Positions 25,027 through 33,547 of a stretch of DNA of 64,000 nucleotides are shown here, piece after piece. Origin of the DNA: Lyngbya sp. HA4199-MV5. Lineage in GTDB: Bacteria; Cyanobacteriota; Cyanobacteriia; Leptolyngbyales; Leptolyngbyaceae. The stretch is taken from contig JAHHHL010000035.1 in NCBI GenBank assembly GCA_019359375.1, forward strand, positions 1 to 64,000, given 5' to 3'. Each line of letters begins with the position of its first letter. Position 1 is the stretch's first letter. A program made the translations under genes and the position numbers. Below the pieces are notes generated by a model. The model searched no databases and had not been told where the DNA came from. It saw nothing but the letters and a program-made list of their open reading frames with translations.

Positions 25027-26547
25027 ATGACCGTTGACGATCGCCGTTTTGACCACCTTTTCCTGAATCCGTCTGCCGATAGCATCAACAGCTACAAAGC
25101 GGCGATCGCAGACGCAACCGAGATCCTGATTCAATACTTTGCGACCTCCAAGCAAGCCTATAGTGGTCTGATGCCTCAGCAAGGTAAGGTTTCTCAGTCA
25201 GACTTTGAGTTATGTCCTGAACACGGCAATCCCTTGTCAGAGGTCTTGCAGCAGGTTGGAGAAATGGTGATCCAACATTCCGCCAACGTTTCTCATCCGA
25301 CCTGTATTGCACACTTGCACTGTCCAACGTTGATACCATCCCTGGCAGCAGAGGTGTTAATTAGTGCCACCAATCAATCAATGGACTCCTGGGATCAGAG
25401 CCCTGCTGCCACGTTTTTAGAGCAGCGTGTCATCGAAAGTTTGTGTCAGCTCTTTGGCTTTGACCAGCAGGCGGATGGTGTGTTTACCAGTGGTGGCACC
25501 CAATCAAATTTTATGGGGCTGCTGTTAGCCCGCGATCGCTATGCTCAAAGGCACTTCCAATGGTCGATTCAGCAGCAAGGCTTGCCACCTCAAGCGTCCC
25601 AGTTTCGGATCTTGTGTTCTGACGTTGCCCACTTCACGGTTCGCCAAGCTGCTGCGTTACTCGGCTTAGGGCATCAGGCAGTAGTTTCGGTTGCAACCGA
25701 TGCGGACTATCGCTTATCAGTGCCCCACCTGGAGCAGCAGATTATGGCACTCAAGCAGGAAGGGCTGCTGCCGATCGCGATTGTGGCAACGGCTGGCACC
25801 ACGGATTTTGGCAGCATTGACCCACTCCCCAAAATCGCTCGACTGGCTCAAGCCTATGACCTGTGGTTGCATATTGATGCCGCCTATGGTGGAGCGTTGA
25901 TCATGAGTGACACGTATCGTCATTTGTTGAATGGCATTGAGGCGGCTGATTCGTTGACGATCGACTTCCACAAGCTGTTTTATCAACCCATTAGCTGTGG
26001 CGCATTTCTGATTAAAGAACGAGCGCACTTTGATCTACTGAAATTACACGCCGACTATCTCAATCCCGAAACGAATGAGGAGTTAGGCATTCTCGATTTA
26101 GTCGTCAAATCAGTCCAAACAACTCGCAGATTTGATGCACTCAAGCTTTTTATTTCCATGCAATGTCTCGGTCGCAAAACCTTCGCAGACATGATTGAAA
26201 CAACCATCAGCACGGCGCGTGAAACGGCTTCTCTTCTAAAAGCTGATGCGTCTTTTGAGCTTGCCAACGTCCCAACGATCAATGCCGTTGTCTTTCGCTA
26301 CATCCCACCAAAAAAACAGTCTGATTGCACATCGCCTGCCCTGTCCAATCAGATCAATCAATCCATTCGTCTAGAGCTTATTCGACAAGGACAGGCAATC
26401 ATTGCCCAAACTCAAATCGGCACTTTCATTTATTTGAAGTTTACCTTGCTGAATCCTCGTACCACGATCGCCCATACAAAAAGCTTGCTAGAAGAGATTA
26501 GAACGATCGGAAACGTGTTGGAAACCTCTTTGCTGTCTTCCCACTAA
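25027..26547 (+). CDS. ddc: L-2,4-diaminobutyrate decarboxylase, 506 aa
   Basis: A group II PLP-dependent decarboxylase. The Schiff-base Lys lies in DFHKLFYQP, the cofactor-holding Asp in HIDAAYGGAL, and GVFTSGGTQSNFMGLL is the phosphate-binding loop. The N-terminal part with HPTCIAHLHCPTLIPS is typical of the Ddc/glutamate-decarboxylase-like branch. Placed after a diaminobutyrate aminotransferase it is predicted to release CO2 from L-2,4-diaminobutyrate, giving 1,3-diaminopropane. That diamine is a precursor of norspermidine and of citrate-hydroxamate siderophores such as schizokinen; no siderophore synthetase is in the window. A perfect stem-loop covers the stop codon. Confidence 0.88.
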   Translation: MTVDDRRFDHLFLNPSADSINSYKAAIADATEILIQYFATSKQAYSGLMPQQGKVSQSDFELCPEHGNPLSEVLQQVGEMVIQHSANVSHPTCIAHLHCPTLIPSLAAEVLISATNQSMDSWDQSPAATFLEQRVIESLCQLFGFDQQADGVFTSGGTQSNFMGLLLARDRYAQRHFQWSIQQQGLPPQASQFRILCSDVAHFTVRQAAALLGLGHQAVVSVATDADYRLSVPHLEQQIMALKQEGLLPIAIVATAGTTDFGSIDPLPKIARLAQAYDLWLHIDAAYGGALIMSDTYRHLLNGIEAADSLTIDFHKLFYQPISCGAFLIKERAHFDLLKLHADYLNPETNEELGILDLVVKSVQTTRRFDALKLFISMQCLGRKTFADMIETTISTARETASLLKADASFELANVPTINAVVFRYIPPKKQSDCTSPALSNQINQSIRLELIRQGQAIIAQTQIGTFIYLKFTLLNPRTTIAHTKSLLEEIRTIGNVLETSLLSSH

Positions 26548-26574
26548 CTAGCCAGGGTCTTTCATGCTAGTTAG
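26544..26574 (+). terminator. Stem-loop at the end of the decarboxylase gene
   Basis: Perfect nine-base arms CTAACTAGC (26544-26552) and GCTAGTTAG (26566-26574) with a 13-base loop include the TAA stop codon. There is no T-tract, so it may stabilise the mRNA end or terminate weakly. Confidence 0.5.
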
Positions 26575-26591
26575 CAACAGATTTGAGAGCA

Positions 26592-26656
26592 GATGAAGCG
26601 GGCTAGTTGTCTACATAGGGTAGAAGTCATCTGTTTCATCCGTTAACATCCGCTGC
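26592..26656. repeat. Dispersed repeat GATGAAGCGG...CATCTGTTTCATCCG, copy 2
   Basis: This shares with 16636-16702 the ordered motifs GATGAAGCGG, TTGTCTACA, ATC(T/C)GTTTCATCCGTT and ATCCG(T/C)TGC. It has drifted by substitutions and small indels. Confidence 0.6.
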
Positions 26657-26678
26657 AAATAACTTTTTCAAATGGATA

Positions 26679-27269
26679 CTAATTTTGTCCAAACGCCAGT
26701 ATTTGAGCGGCACTAAGCTTAAACCCAGGAATGATGGTTGATACCAGAGGCGTAGCGCCTGTGTAGAGCGTGTCTTCGTATTGTCCGTTCACCCACAGGC
26801 AAAGCGTTACTTGCTGCCGTTCCGGGTCAATAATCCAGTATTCTGCAATCCCTCGCGCCGCGTATTCTGTGCGTTTGTAGCGATAGTCTCGATCGCGATT
26901 TTCTGTCCCTGGTGACACGACCTCAATCACGATCGCGGGGGGTGGCATATCCCGCGTTAAGGTTGCCCGCCTTGCTCCTGCTAAGGCTGCTCGTGATTCT
27001 TCCGTATGCACCAGGAGATCTGGCAATCGACATCTTGCCCGTCGTCCCGTGACTTCAACCTCTGTTCCGACAGCCAGCAACGCAATTGGCAAATGCTTTG
27101 CGAATTCAAACAACAGATATTTGGCAATGCTCAGGTTAACTTGGCTTTCCGGCGGCATTTCGACTAACACTCCATCGACCAGTTCGTAGCGCGTGTCGGT
27201 GCCATCGTCATAAGCGAGGTACTCCTCCATCGTCATTAACTTGGGGACGCTGGGTGCAGTTTGAGTCAT
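26679..27269 (-). CDS. Uma2-family (DUF820) putative restriction-endonuclease-fold protein, 196 aa
   Basis: Uma2 proteins have a PD-(D/E)XK-like fold and are highly amplified in cyanobacteria; their function is not established. Here the family layout is clear: [26 protein letters not shown] at the N-terminus (in two blocks), the central PDLLVH, and [23 protein letters not shown] with the Glu-x-x-Ser and Asp/Lys residues of the presumed active site, then [11 protein letters not shown]. The start ATG 27269 has GGAG upstream; an in-frame TTG 15 bases earlier is less likely. A second Uma2 gene lies immediately upstream on the same strand. Confidence 0.88.
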   Translation of the reverse strand: MTQTAPSVPKLMTMEEYLAYDDGTDTRYELVDGVLVEMPPESQVNLSIAKYLLFEFAKHLPIALLAVGTEVEVTGRRARCRLPDLLVHTEESRAALAGARRATLTRDMPPPAIVIEVVSPGTENRDRDYRYKRTEYAARGIAEYWIIDPERQQVTLCLWVNGQYEDTLYTGATPLVSTIIPGFKLSAAQILAFGQN

Positions 27270-27437
27270 GGCAGGAAGCTCCAAGAATGCCGCTGCAAGG
27301 CTGTCAGTCGAAAACTAGATGCGTCAATCTTAGCAATTCTGGTGCTGCAACGGCGATCGCAGACCGTTCAGTGCCGATTGACAAGCTTATAGCTCAACTC
27401 AGTAGAGAGAAGATTTCACCAATTCTACAAGGATCAG

Positions 27438-28028
27438 CTATTCCGCTAACCAGCCAAACAACGCTCCCACCGTCAACTGAAGATCGGTTGCAAACGATGG
27501 CACGGGTAAACGCTGCTCTGCAATCTCAAATAGTCGAACCGTGCGATCGCCAAAGTAAACAAACACGACTTCTTCTTCTGGGTCAATCAACCAACCCATC
27601 TGAGATCCGTGGTCGAGACAGTGCAAGATATTTCTGATAACTTTGGTAGGACTTTGATCCGGAGACAAAATTTCAATTGTCCAATCAGGAGCAAGCTCAA
27701 ACGAGTTCAAAACCTTACCATTTTCGTCACGCGGAATGCGCTCCCAGGTAAACACAGCTACATCTGGAACGATGGAGCGACCCTCATAGACGCTGCTGCG
27801 GCTTCCCGCAGGGTAAGTGCAGCGTAGCTCAGGGAAAGCACGGGCAATTTTTTTGTCTCGCAAGGGACGATCGAGGGCAAAGGTTAACTCTCGCTGAACA
27901 GTACTATGTTTCCCTTGTGGCATTGGTTTCTGAATGATTTGACCCTTAACGTACTCACTGGCAGGTTTGGTTTCTGGCAGTTGCAAAAATTCTTCTAGCG
28001 TTAGGGACTTAGCGGGAGTTTGAACCAT
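27438..28028 (-). CDS. Uma2-family protein with palindromic-repeat insert, 196 aa
   Basis: A second Uma2 protein, arranged in tandem but not closely similar to its neighbour. It belongs to the subgroup with PAKSLTLEEFLQLPETKPAS, GKHSTVQRELTFAL, GRSIVPDVAVFTW and DWTIEILSPDQSPTKVI. ATG 28028 is preferred over GTG 28037 because GAGGTGAGG is placed upstream of it. Between RCTY and GRSIVPD there are about eleven residues (PAGSRSSVYE) that I do not expect in this subgroup, where RCTFGGRSIVPD-like sequence is usual from memory. They are encoded by a nested palindrome at 27790-27825. Confidence 0.86.
   Translation of the reverse strand: MVQTPAKSLTLEEFLQLPETKPASEYVKGQIIQKPMPQGKHSTVQRELTFALDRPLRDKKIARAFPELRCTYPAGSRSSVYEGRSIVPDVAVFTWERIPRDENGKVLNSFELAPDWTIEILSPDQSPTKVIRNILHCLDHGSQMGWLIDPEEEVVFVYFGDRTVRLFEIAEQRLPVPSFATDLQLTVGALFGWLAE
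27790..27825. repeat. Nested palindromic repeat inside a Uma2 gene
   Basis: Outer arms ACGCTGC (27790-27796) and GCAGCGT (27819-27825) enclose inner arms TGCGG and CCGCA around CTTC. The core CTTCCCGCAGGGTA recurs in the MITE-like element near 12219 and, as TTTCCGCAGGGTA, near 28170. The 36 bp keep the reading frame. Confidence 0.65.
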
Positions 28029-28222
28029 GAGCCTCACCTCTAAGAATGTAGGATTCTAAACTATCATCTTTTGTTGAGGTCGTAATCTCATAAAAATACG
28101 GACTTCCTGATACCAATTCCATGTGAGCTTACATAAAAGAGCAAGTTGGGTTGAGTCAAACGTAGCTTGCTTTCCGCAGGGTAAACCAACAAAGTCCATC
28201 TCTGGCTTGTGGCTACAGCAGC

Positions 28223-29449
28223 TTATGGCTTAATGGTGCTAACGTCCCAAATCCGGGCTGTTCTGTCCGCAGAACCCGTGATCACAAGATTGCCATCAGG
28301 ACTAAAAGCGGCATCGCCAACCTTATCCTTGTGCCCCTTAAGTTCGATAAGCAGGTTGCCAGCGGTATCCCAAATCCGCGCTGTTTTGTCAGCAGAGGCT
28401 GTCACAATACGATCGCCCTGGGGACTAAAACGCGCCTGGTACACGACATCCTTATGCCCTTTTAGTTCGACAAGCTGGTTTCCAGCCATGTCCCAAATCC
28501 GGGCTGTGTGGTCAGCCGATGCGGTCACAAGGCGATCGCTCTGAGGATTAAAATAAGCACTGTGCATGACTCGTGGTTCTTTGTAAGAAAGCAGCGGATG
28601 CTTGAGTTCAGCCAGCAGTTTGCCAGAAGTGTCCCAAACCCGAGCTACGTCCATTCCGGCTGTAGCAACCACAAGTTTACCGTCTGGGCTGAAATCAGCT
28701 TTGGTATGCATAATCCCACGTTGGAGACCCTTAAGCTCGGTAAGTAACTTACCTGAAGTATCCCAGATTCGTATTACACCATCACCAGAAGCCGTCACAA
28801 TGCGATCGCCGTTTGGGTTGAAGTTAGCTCTTAAAACCTGATTAGGTTCTCCTTGTAATTTGGAAAGCAATTTGCTGGAACTAGCCTCAAGGTGAGCCAT
28901 TTTGCTGGTAGAAATGTCGCTTTTGGGCTTAGGAGTCACCCTTAAAACCTTCCCTGGAGGTTCTTTGAGTTCGGTCAGCAAATGACCAGAAGTATCCCAA
29001 ATTTGAACACTCTTGCCGGAAGAAGCGGTAATAATGCGATCGCCCTTTGGGTTGAAATGAGCATCGTAAACAACGCCCTTACCGCCTTTGAGTTCAGCCA
29101 GTAATTGACCAGAAGTATTCCAAATTCGAGTGGACTTAGATTTCGTAACAACGCGATCGCCTTGAGGACTGAAATCGGCACCGATCGCCCAGTCAATACC
29201 TTCTTTAAACGAGGCTAACCGCTTACCCGATAGATTCCAAAGTCTAACCGTCTGATCCCTTGAGGTAGTGAGAACTTGGTCTCCCTTGTAGTTAAACTTA
29301 GTTCTGAACACGTTGTCGCTATGAGGTAGGACGACTGATTTTAGCGGCGGTTCGCTCTTGAATTGAAATGCAGTGATCATTGCGATAGCTACCAGCGTCA
29401 AGAATGTTCCTGCTAGAAGCCTCCACCGTCGATAATTTTTTCTTGCCAT
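28223..29449 (-). CDS. Membrane-anchored WD40-repeat protein, 408 aa
   Basis: A short basic N-terminus (MARKNYRRWR) and one hydrophobic helix at about residues 11-28 anchor a WD40 beta-propeller. Eight clear repeats end in RLWN, RIWN, QIWD, RIWD, RVWD or RIWD. A ninth unit between the third and fourth clear repeats (about residues 155-190, KVLRVTPKPKSDISTS to LLSKLQGE) has lost the Trp-Asp signature and seems degenerate. Such repeats scaffold protein complexes. No ATPase or kinase domain is fused, unlike many cyanobacterial WD40 proteins. Several repeats are very similar at DNA level, as expected from recent duplication. Confidence 0.88.
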   Translation of the reverse strand: MARKNYRRWRLLAGTFLTLVAIAMITAFQFKSEPPLKSVVLPHSDNVFRTKFNYKGDQVLTTSRDQTVRLWNLSGKRLASFKEGIDWAIGADFSPQGDRVVTKSKSTRIWNTSGQLLAELKGGKGVVYDAHFNPKGDRIITASSGKSVQIWDTSGHLLTELKEPPGKVLRVTPKPKSDISTSKMAHLEASSSKLLSKLQGEPNQVLRANFNPNGDRIVTASGDGVIRIWDTSGKLLTELKGLQRGIMHTKADFSPDGKLVVATAGMDVARVWDTSGKLLAELKHPLLSYKEPRVMHSAYFNPQSDRLVTASADHTARIWDMAGNQLVELKGHKDVVYQARFSPQGDRIVTASADKTARIWDTAGNLLIELKGHKDKVGDAAFSPDGNLVITGSADRTARIWDVSTIKP

Positions 29450-29690
29450 TGCGTCTCCAGCAAAGCGCTATTTCCCTTGCTGGTTAGTGTTCCCATTAAA
29501 CGACTCAAGCAGCTTGAGGAAGCTTCAAACCTCAATGCTTAAGCAATTATTTGTCTTGACGGATCTTTAGTTTTGGCGATCAATCTACTGGTTAGGTACA
29601 AAAAACCGATCGCATTTTGTTTGAATTAGTACTGTCTATGTGCTACATTGAATACATAAGTAGTGTTCCAAAGCACACACCCAGGGCTAA

Positions 29691-30203
29691 ATGATGATAG
29701 AGCGCGTTTTTAGAGATGACAACGTGACGCAAGCAGACGTTCAAGACAAGGCAGCGCTACAGGCAGCCACAAAACAGGCAGCCAAAGAACCCTTTTTGCC
29801 AGTAATGCGTGAGCTTGCCCGGACGTTTCAAGCGTTTAGCGCCTACGATGAAGAGCATATTCGGCAGCTAGATTTGACGGCTCCTCAGTTTGATGTCATC
29901 TGTACACTGGGCAATACAGACGGCATGACAATGGGGCAACTTGCCGAAAAAACGCTGGTGACGAAAGGAACGCTAACAGGCATTATCGATCGCCTGGAGC
30001 GCAAAGGCTTAGTACGGCGTGAAGTGCCACCCGAAAACCGACGCTGCTTTATGATTGTGCTGACCCTAGAAGGCGATCGCGTCTTTGAAAAAGTCTTTCC
30101 GGCACACATTGCTTACCTGAAGGAGCGGTTTAGTCAGCTCAACGAGCAAGAGCTAACGGAGATTGAACAGGCACTCAAAAAGCTGCGAAACCTGTTCTCC
30201 TGA
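29691..30203 (+). CDS. MarR-family transcriptional regulator, 170 aa
   Basis: A winged helix-turn-helix regulator. After a variable N-terminus of about 45 residues, the core has LTAPQFDVICTLGNTDGMTM, the recognition helix region LVTKGTLTGIIDRLERKGLV, and the wing RREVPPENRRCFMIVLTLEGD. MarR proteins bind palindromic operators as dimers and respond to small aromatic ligands or oxidants. Only one Cys is seen in the wing region (Cys at RRCF), which could sense oxidation, but this is speculative. The gene lies 119 bp before an RHH-like gene and a methyltransferase gene, which it could control. The spacer upstream, near 29640-29665, has weak dyad symmetry. Confidence 0.9.
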   Translation: MMIERVFRDDNVTQADVQDKAALQAATKQAAKEPFLPVMRELARTFQAFSAYDEEHIRQLDLTAPQFDVICTLGNTDGMTMGQLAEKTLVTKGTLTGIIDRLERKGLVRREVPPENRRCFMIVLTLEGDRVFEKVFPAHIAYLKERFSQLNEQELTEIEQALKKLRNLFS

Positions 30204-30321
30204 TCGGTTTGGCAGCGGGTTTGGCACAAAATCAGTCGGATGATTTGCACGATCGCTTGCATAACCGACTCAACATACTACACTTGTATTACGAACTGTC
30301 CACCTTAGAAGGAGTCCCGTA

Positions 30322-30657
30322 ATGCATACACTTACCCGCACCGCCACCACTGACATGGAAGTCACCAGCATTCGTCTGGAGCGGGAGTTAAAAGAAAAAC
30401 TCAAAGAACTCTCCGGCAATCAGGGCTATCAGGCACTCATCCGCGATATCCTCTGGCAATATGTGCAGCAAAAATCGGGAGACTATCCGCTGCAAGCTCT
30501 CCCCAAAATCCGCGTCACGATACCTGCCACTGCTCGTCAGGAAGAACGCTGTATGCTCACAGGCAAAATCATTCAGCCCAATGAACCGATGCTGTTGGGG
30601 CTGACGACAACCGGAGGCATGGTGCCCCTCAGTACCAGCAGCTTGCAGGACGGTTAG
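30322..30657 (+). CDS. RHH-like small protein, 111 aa
   Basis: The N-terminal half reads like a ribbon-helix-helix DNA-binding domain: a strand EVTSIRLERELKEKLKEL, then helices with NQGYQALIRDILWQYVQ. The C-terminal half (ARQEERCMLTGKIIQPNEP, LLGLTTTGGMVPLS) is a separate small beta-rich module that I cannot name. The ATG has a strong AGAAGGAG ribosome binding site upstream. The methyltransferase gene starts two bases after its stop, so they are probably co-translated. A repressor role is likely but the target is unknown. Confidence 0.72.
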   Translation: MHTLTRTATTDMEVTSIRLERELKEKLKELSGNQGYQALIRDILWQYVQQKSGDYPLQALPKIRVTIPATARQEERCMLTGKIIQPNEPMLLGLTTTGGMVPLSTSSLQDG

Positions 30658-30659
30658 GT

Positions 30660-31421
30660 ATGAGAACCGATCAGATTTGGCAAAACCGCACCGTGGCGGA
30701 AAGCTTTTTGACGGGGGTACGCGGTGCCATTCCGTTTGCCACTGAGCAGATCGATATCGCCCTGCGTGTGTTGGATCAATTGCAGATCCCCATTCAACAA
30801 GTGGCTGATCTGGGCTGCGGGGATGGCACGATCGCCCATGCCCTTCTCACCCATTACCCAGAAGCTCACGTCACCGCGATCGATTTTTCAGAACCCATGC
30901 TAGAGCAGGCAACGCAACGCTTGCAGCCCTTTGGCGATCGGGTCACGCTGCTTCAGGCAGACTTGTACACGCCCGATTGGCAGGAAAGCTTGGGCAAGCA
31001 ACCAGAGGGCAAGCAACCAGAGGGCAAGCAACCAGAGGGCACCTTTGACGCGATCGTGTCTGGCTACTGCATTCACCATTTGCCGGACGATCGCAAGCAG
31101 GCACTTTATCGCGAAATCTTCCATTTGCTGCGATCGGGGGGCGCTTTCCTCAACATCGAACACGTTGCCTCTGCATCCCCCTGGGTCGAAACACTTTTTA
31201 ACGACACGCTTGTAGAATCCATTTATCAATGGCATCAGTCGCAAGATGGAGTTTTGTCACGAGAGGAGGTAGGGCAACGGTTTGTGTATCGAGAGGATAA
31301 AAAGGCAAATATCCTTGCCCCGGTGGAGTTACAGTGCGAATGGCTGCGAGCGATCGGCTTTCAACACGCGGACTGTTTCTTCAAGTTTTTTGAACTTAGT
31401 GTCTTTGGCGGTGTTCGTTGA
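30660..31421 (+). CDS. Class I SAM-dependent methyltransferase, 253 aa
   Basis: A Rossmann-fold methyltransferase. Motif I is VADLGCGDGTIAHAL (about residues 47-61), followed by VTAIDFSEPMLEQA with the acidic ribose-binding residue, and FDAIVSGYCIHHLPDD as motif IV. A triplicated GKQPE unit (about residues 112-126) lies between motifs II and IV and comes from a 15-bp tandem repeat. The substrate is not evident; it may be a small metabolite. It is coupled to the RHH-like gene two bases upstream, with the MarR gene before that. Confidence 0.87.
   Translation: MRTDQIWQNRTVAESFLTGVRGAIPFATEQIDIALRVLDQLQIPIQQVADLGCGDGTIAHALLTHYPEAHVTAIDFSEPMLEQATQRLQPFGDRVTLLQADLYTPDWQESLGKQPEGKQPEGKQPEGTFDAIVSGYCIHHLPDDRKQALYREIFHLLRSGGAFLNIEHVASASPWVETLFNDTLVESIYQWHQSQDGVLSREEVGQRFVYREDKKANILAPVELQCEWLRAIGFQHADCFFKFFELSVFGGVR
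30993..31037. repeat. Three exact 15-bp tandem repeats in the methyltransferase gene
   Basis: The unit GGCAAGCAACCAGAG is present three times without a mismatch and encodes GKQPE repeats. Exact identity suggests recent slippage, so copy number may vary between strains. Confidence 0.9.
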
Positions 31422-31554
31422 CCGGAATGGGGCGATCGCTGTTGTAGAGTTTGATAGAAATACTTCTAGCAAAGAATAGACTGTTGCGAAGGGTTGCAAA
31501 ACCGCTGATCTCCCAGCAGTCTGTCCTCTACAACTATCCACACAAGGTTATCGT

Positions 31555-33186
31555 ATGCCCTCAGATCAAAAACCACCGGAACAAACACCCATTGCAAATA
31601 CTGCTGCCAGTGCTTCCACAAGACCTGCGAGGTCTGGAGAGCGGTCTTCCACGACAAATCCGTCTAGTGGAGCAGCCGCAACCACACGTCCGCCAAGCGC
31701 GACGACCACTACAGATGTGCCCTTGCGAGAGCCAAAAGCGATCGATATCAGCCGCTTCAATGCACTCACGGGCGATTGGAAAGGCAAACCCGTCGAAGAT
31801 TTAAAGCGCCTGTTTACCAAGCAAGTCATTCTCGATGACACCACTACGATCGACGTGCCCACGATCGCCGTTCCAGGCTATATCGGCATTGCTGACTCAG
31901 TAAGCGTCACCGATCCAGCAGGCAATACCGTCTCTGGTCACGCCGACATTGCCAAATTTCTTGCCAGAGATGGGTTACTCATTTGTACCTATCAGTGGCA
32001 CAAAGAGCGCTACGGCATCCCGATCGATACACGCCAACCGATGAGTAAGGAACTCTTTCAAGAAGCCTTTATGAAAAATGAAGGTCATCATGCTGGCGCG
32101 ATCGCCCCTGCTCAACGGTTGGACGCAACTGGAAAGCTGATCGACTCCTTCGGCACCTTCAACGAACCAAATGACTACCATCGGGGCATGTATGGCAAAG
32201 ACGGGTATGTGGCAGTCGCACAACGTCTTGTCTTTCCATCCTTTGTCACACCCGAACAAGCACGCGGCTACACCAACTCCATCATTAACTGGTTTGCACT
32301 GCTCAATCCCTTTGCCCAGTTTCCGAAAGACTATAACGGCGGCGACCCCACGCGAGTGTCCGATCGTGCAGCCCTCAAGGAGTTTTTGAAACACGGTCTA
32401 CTTGCGACAGTTGGCGATCCACGAGCACTCACCTTTTTTAGCGACCCCGCCAATCAGACTTATTGTGCCGAGTTCATGTTTATCGGCTTGAATACGCCCG
32501 TTTATCCTTTCAACTTGAAGACCATTACCAGCTTGCTAGATGGCGATAGCTTTAAGGCAAAGCAAGTTCTGGGTCTGCAAGAAATGCAAAATAATAAAAA
32601 GGCAAACCTCCTCAGCACAAAAACTGGGAACCCGGAATTCAAAGCCTTCAACATCCCCATGCCTCCTGTACCAGAGGATCTGCCACCACTGGATGAGCTG
32701 ATGGCGCGAAATGGGCAGACGATCGCGCCCAATAGCCTACCCTTTCCACCGTTCAAGATTTCGCAAGTGATCCGTCGTGCCTACCACACCCTGCTACCTC
32801 GCCATAAGTTTGGGGATGAAAAGCTGATCGATGCCCAGGCAAGACTCTTTAAGTTTATGGAGCCTGCCCTCCTCCAACAGTTGGGGCTGCAAGGTCTGCC
32901 ATCAAGCAACCCAAAAGTGGCTGGTGTCAAACAGTTTGTTGAGCAAGTCAGCGAGCAACTTGACAAGTCCTACAGCTCAGCTACCGAGTTTGATGCCGCG
33001 ATGGATACCATGATGCAAAAAGCCGATGAACTACTGGTCGGTGCAGGCGATCGCGAATATTTTGTACCACCTCGCATCTACGTCGATCTGGGTCAAAACG
33101 ATGGTGACGACAACTTGCCGCAAGGGTGGGGCTTCAAGCTAGAAACCGTTGGTGCGCTCGTCGCTCGTGGCGTGATTCGAGGCTAA
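31555..33186 (+). CDS. Large protein of unknown function, 543 aa
   Basis: I do not recognise a family with confidence. The first 60 residues are Pro/Ser/Thr-rich and disordered (EQTPIANTAASASTRPARSG). From about residue 60 the sequence looks like a globular soluble protein with no signal or membrane segment. Notable blocks are HKERYGIPIDTRQPMSKE, MKNEGHHAGAIAPAQRLD, NQTYCAEFMFIGLNTPVYPF and RAYHTLLPRHKFGDE. The pair GHHAG plus YCAEF faintly recalls permuted NlpC/P60 cysteine hydrolases such as YiiX, but this is a guess. The gene stands alone, 133 bp after the methyltransferase, and ends with a strong terminator. Confidence 0.7.
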   Translation: MPSDQKPPEQTPIANTAASASTRPARSGERSSTTNPSSGAAATTRPPSATTTTDVPLREPKAIDISRFNALTGDWKGKPVEDLKRLFTKQVILDDTTTIDVPTIAVPGYIGIADSVSVTDPAGNTVSGHADIAKFLARDGLLICTYQWHKERYGIPIDTRQPMSKELFQEAFMKNEGHHAGAIAPAQRLDATGKLIDSFGTFNEPNDYHRGMYGKDGYVAVAQRLVFPSFVTPEQARGYTNSIINWFALLNPFAQFPKDYNGGDPTRVSDRAALKEFLKHGLLATVGDPRALTFFSDPANQTYCAEFMFIGLNTPVYPFNLKTITSLLDGDSFKAKQVLGLQEMQNNKKANLLSTKTGNPEFKAFNIPMPPVPEDLPPLDELMARNGQTIAPNSLPFPPFKISQVIRRAYHTLLPRHKFGDEKLIDAQARLFKFMEPALLQQLGLQGLPSSNPKVAGVKQFVEQVSEQLDKSYSSATEFDAAMDTMMQKADELLVGAGDREYFVPPRIYVDLGQNDGDDNLPQGWGFKLETVGALVARGVIRG

Positions 33187-33228
33187 CCCACGCAAGCACA
33201 GAACAGTATGTGATGCGACATTGCTAAC

Positions 33229-33266
33229 AAAGAGGTGAGGAAGATGAAGGACTTCCCACCTCTTTT
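33229..33266 (+). terminator. Rho-independent terminator
   Basis: AAAGAGGTGAGGAAG pairs with CTTCCCACCTCTTT around a short ATGAAGGA loop, with one bulged base, and is followed by TTTTTGG. It lies 43 bp after the stop of the 543-residue protein gene. Confidence 0.75.
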
Positions 33267-33547
33267 TGGTTAAAAATGCTAATCAGGGGAGGACGCGATC
33301 GTCGAAACAGCTCCTATGCGGAAAGCCGTACTACGAGGCTCAAATGTCTACAGAGAAGTCACTTTAAAGGACGGTTCCCCTCCACGATCGCTTCCCCAAA
33401 AGCCTCATTTTCTCAGTACGATCGTGATAGATGCGTTGGGTGTCTCTCATGCAAATTGGTCGTTTCTTTTCGTTGCAGCAGGGGCGAGTGGGGCAATATT
33501 TAGCGCCCAGGGTTTTGGTTGTGCGATCGCCCTTTCGAGCCGCATCA
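33267..33547. other. Spacer with unsupported short frames
   Basis: After the terminator there are about 280 bp before the next likely start. Two overlapping frames (33276-33503 and 33316-33573) have Arg/Ser-rich products with no ribosome binding site or motif. I treat the stretch as non-coding upstream region of the small-gene group. Confidence 0.45.
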
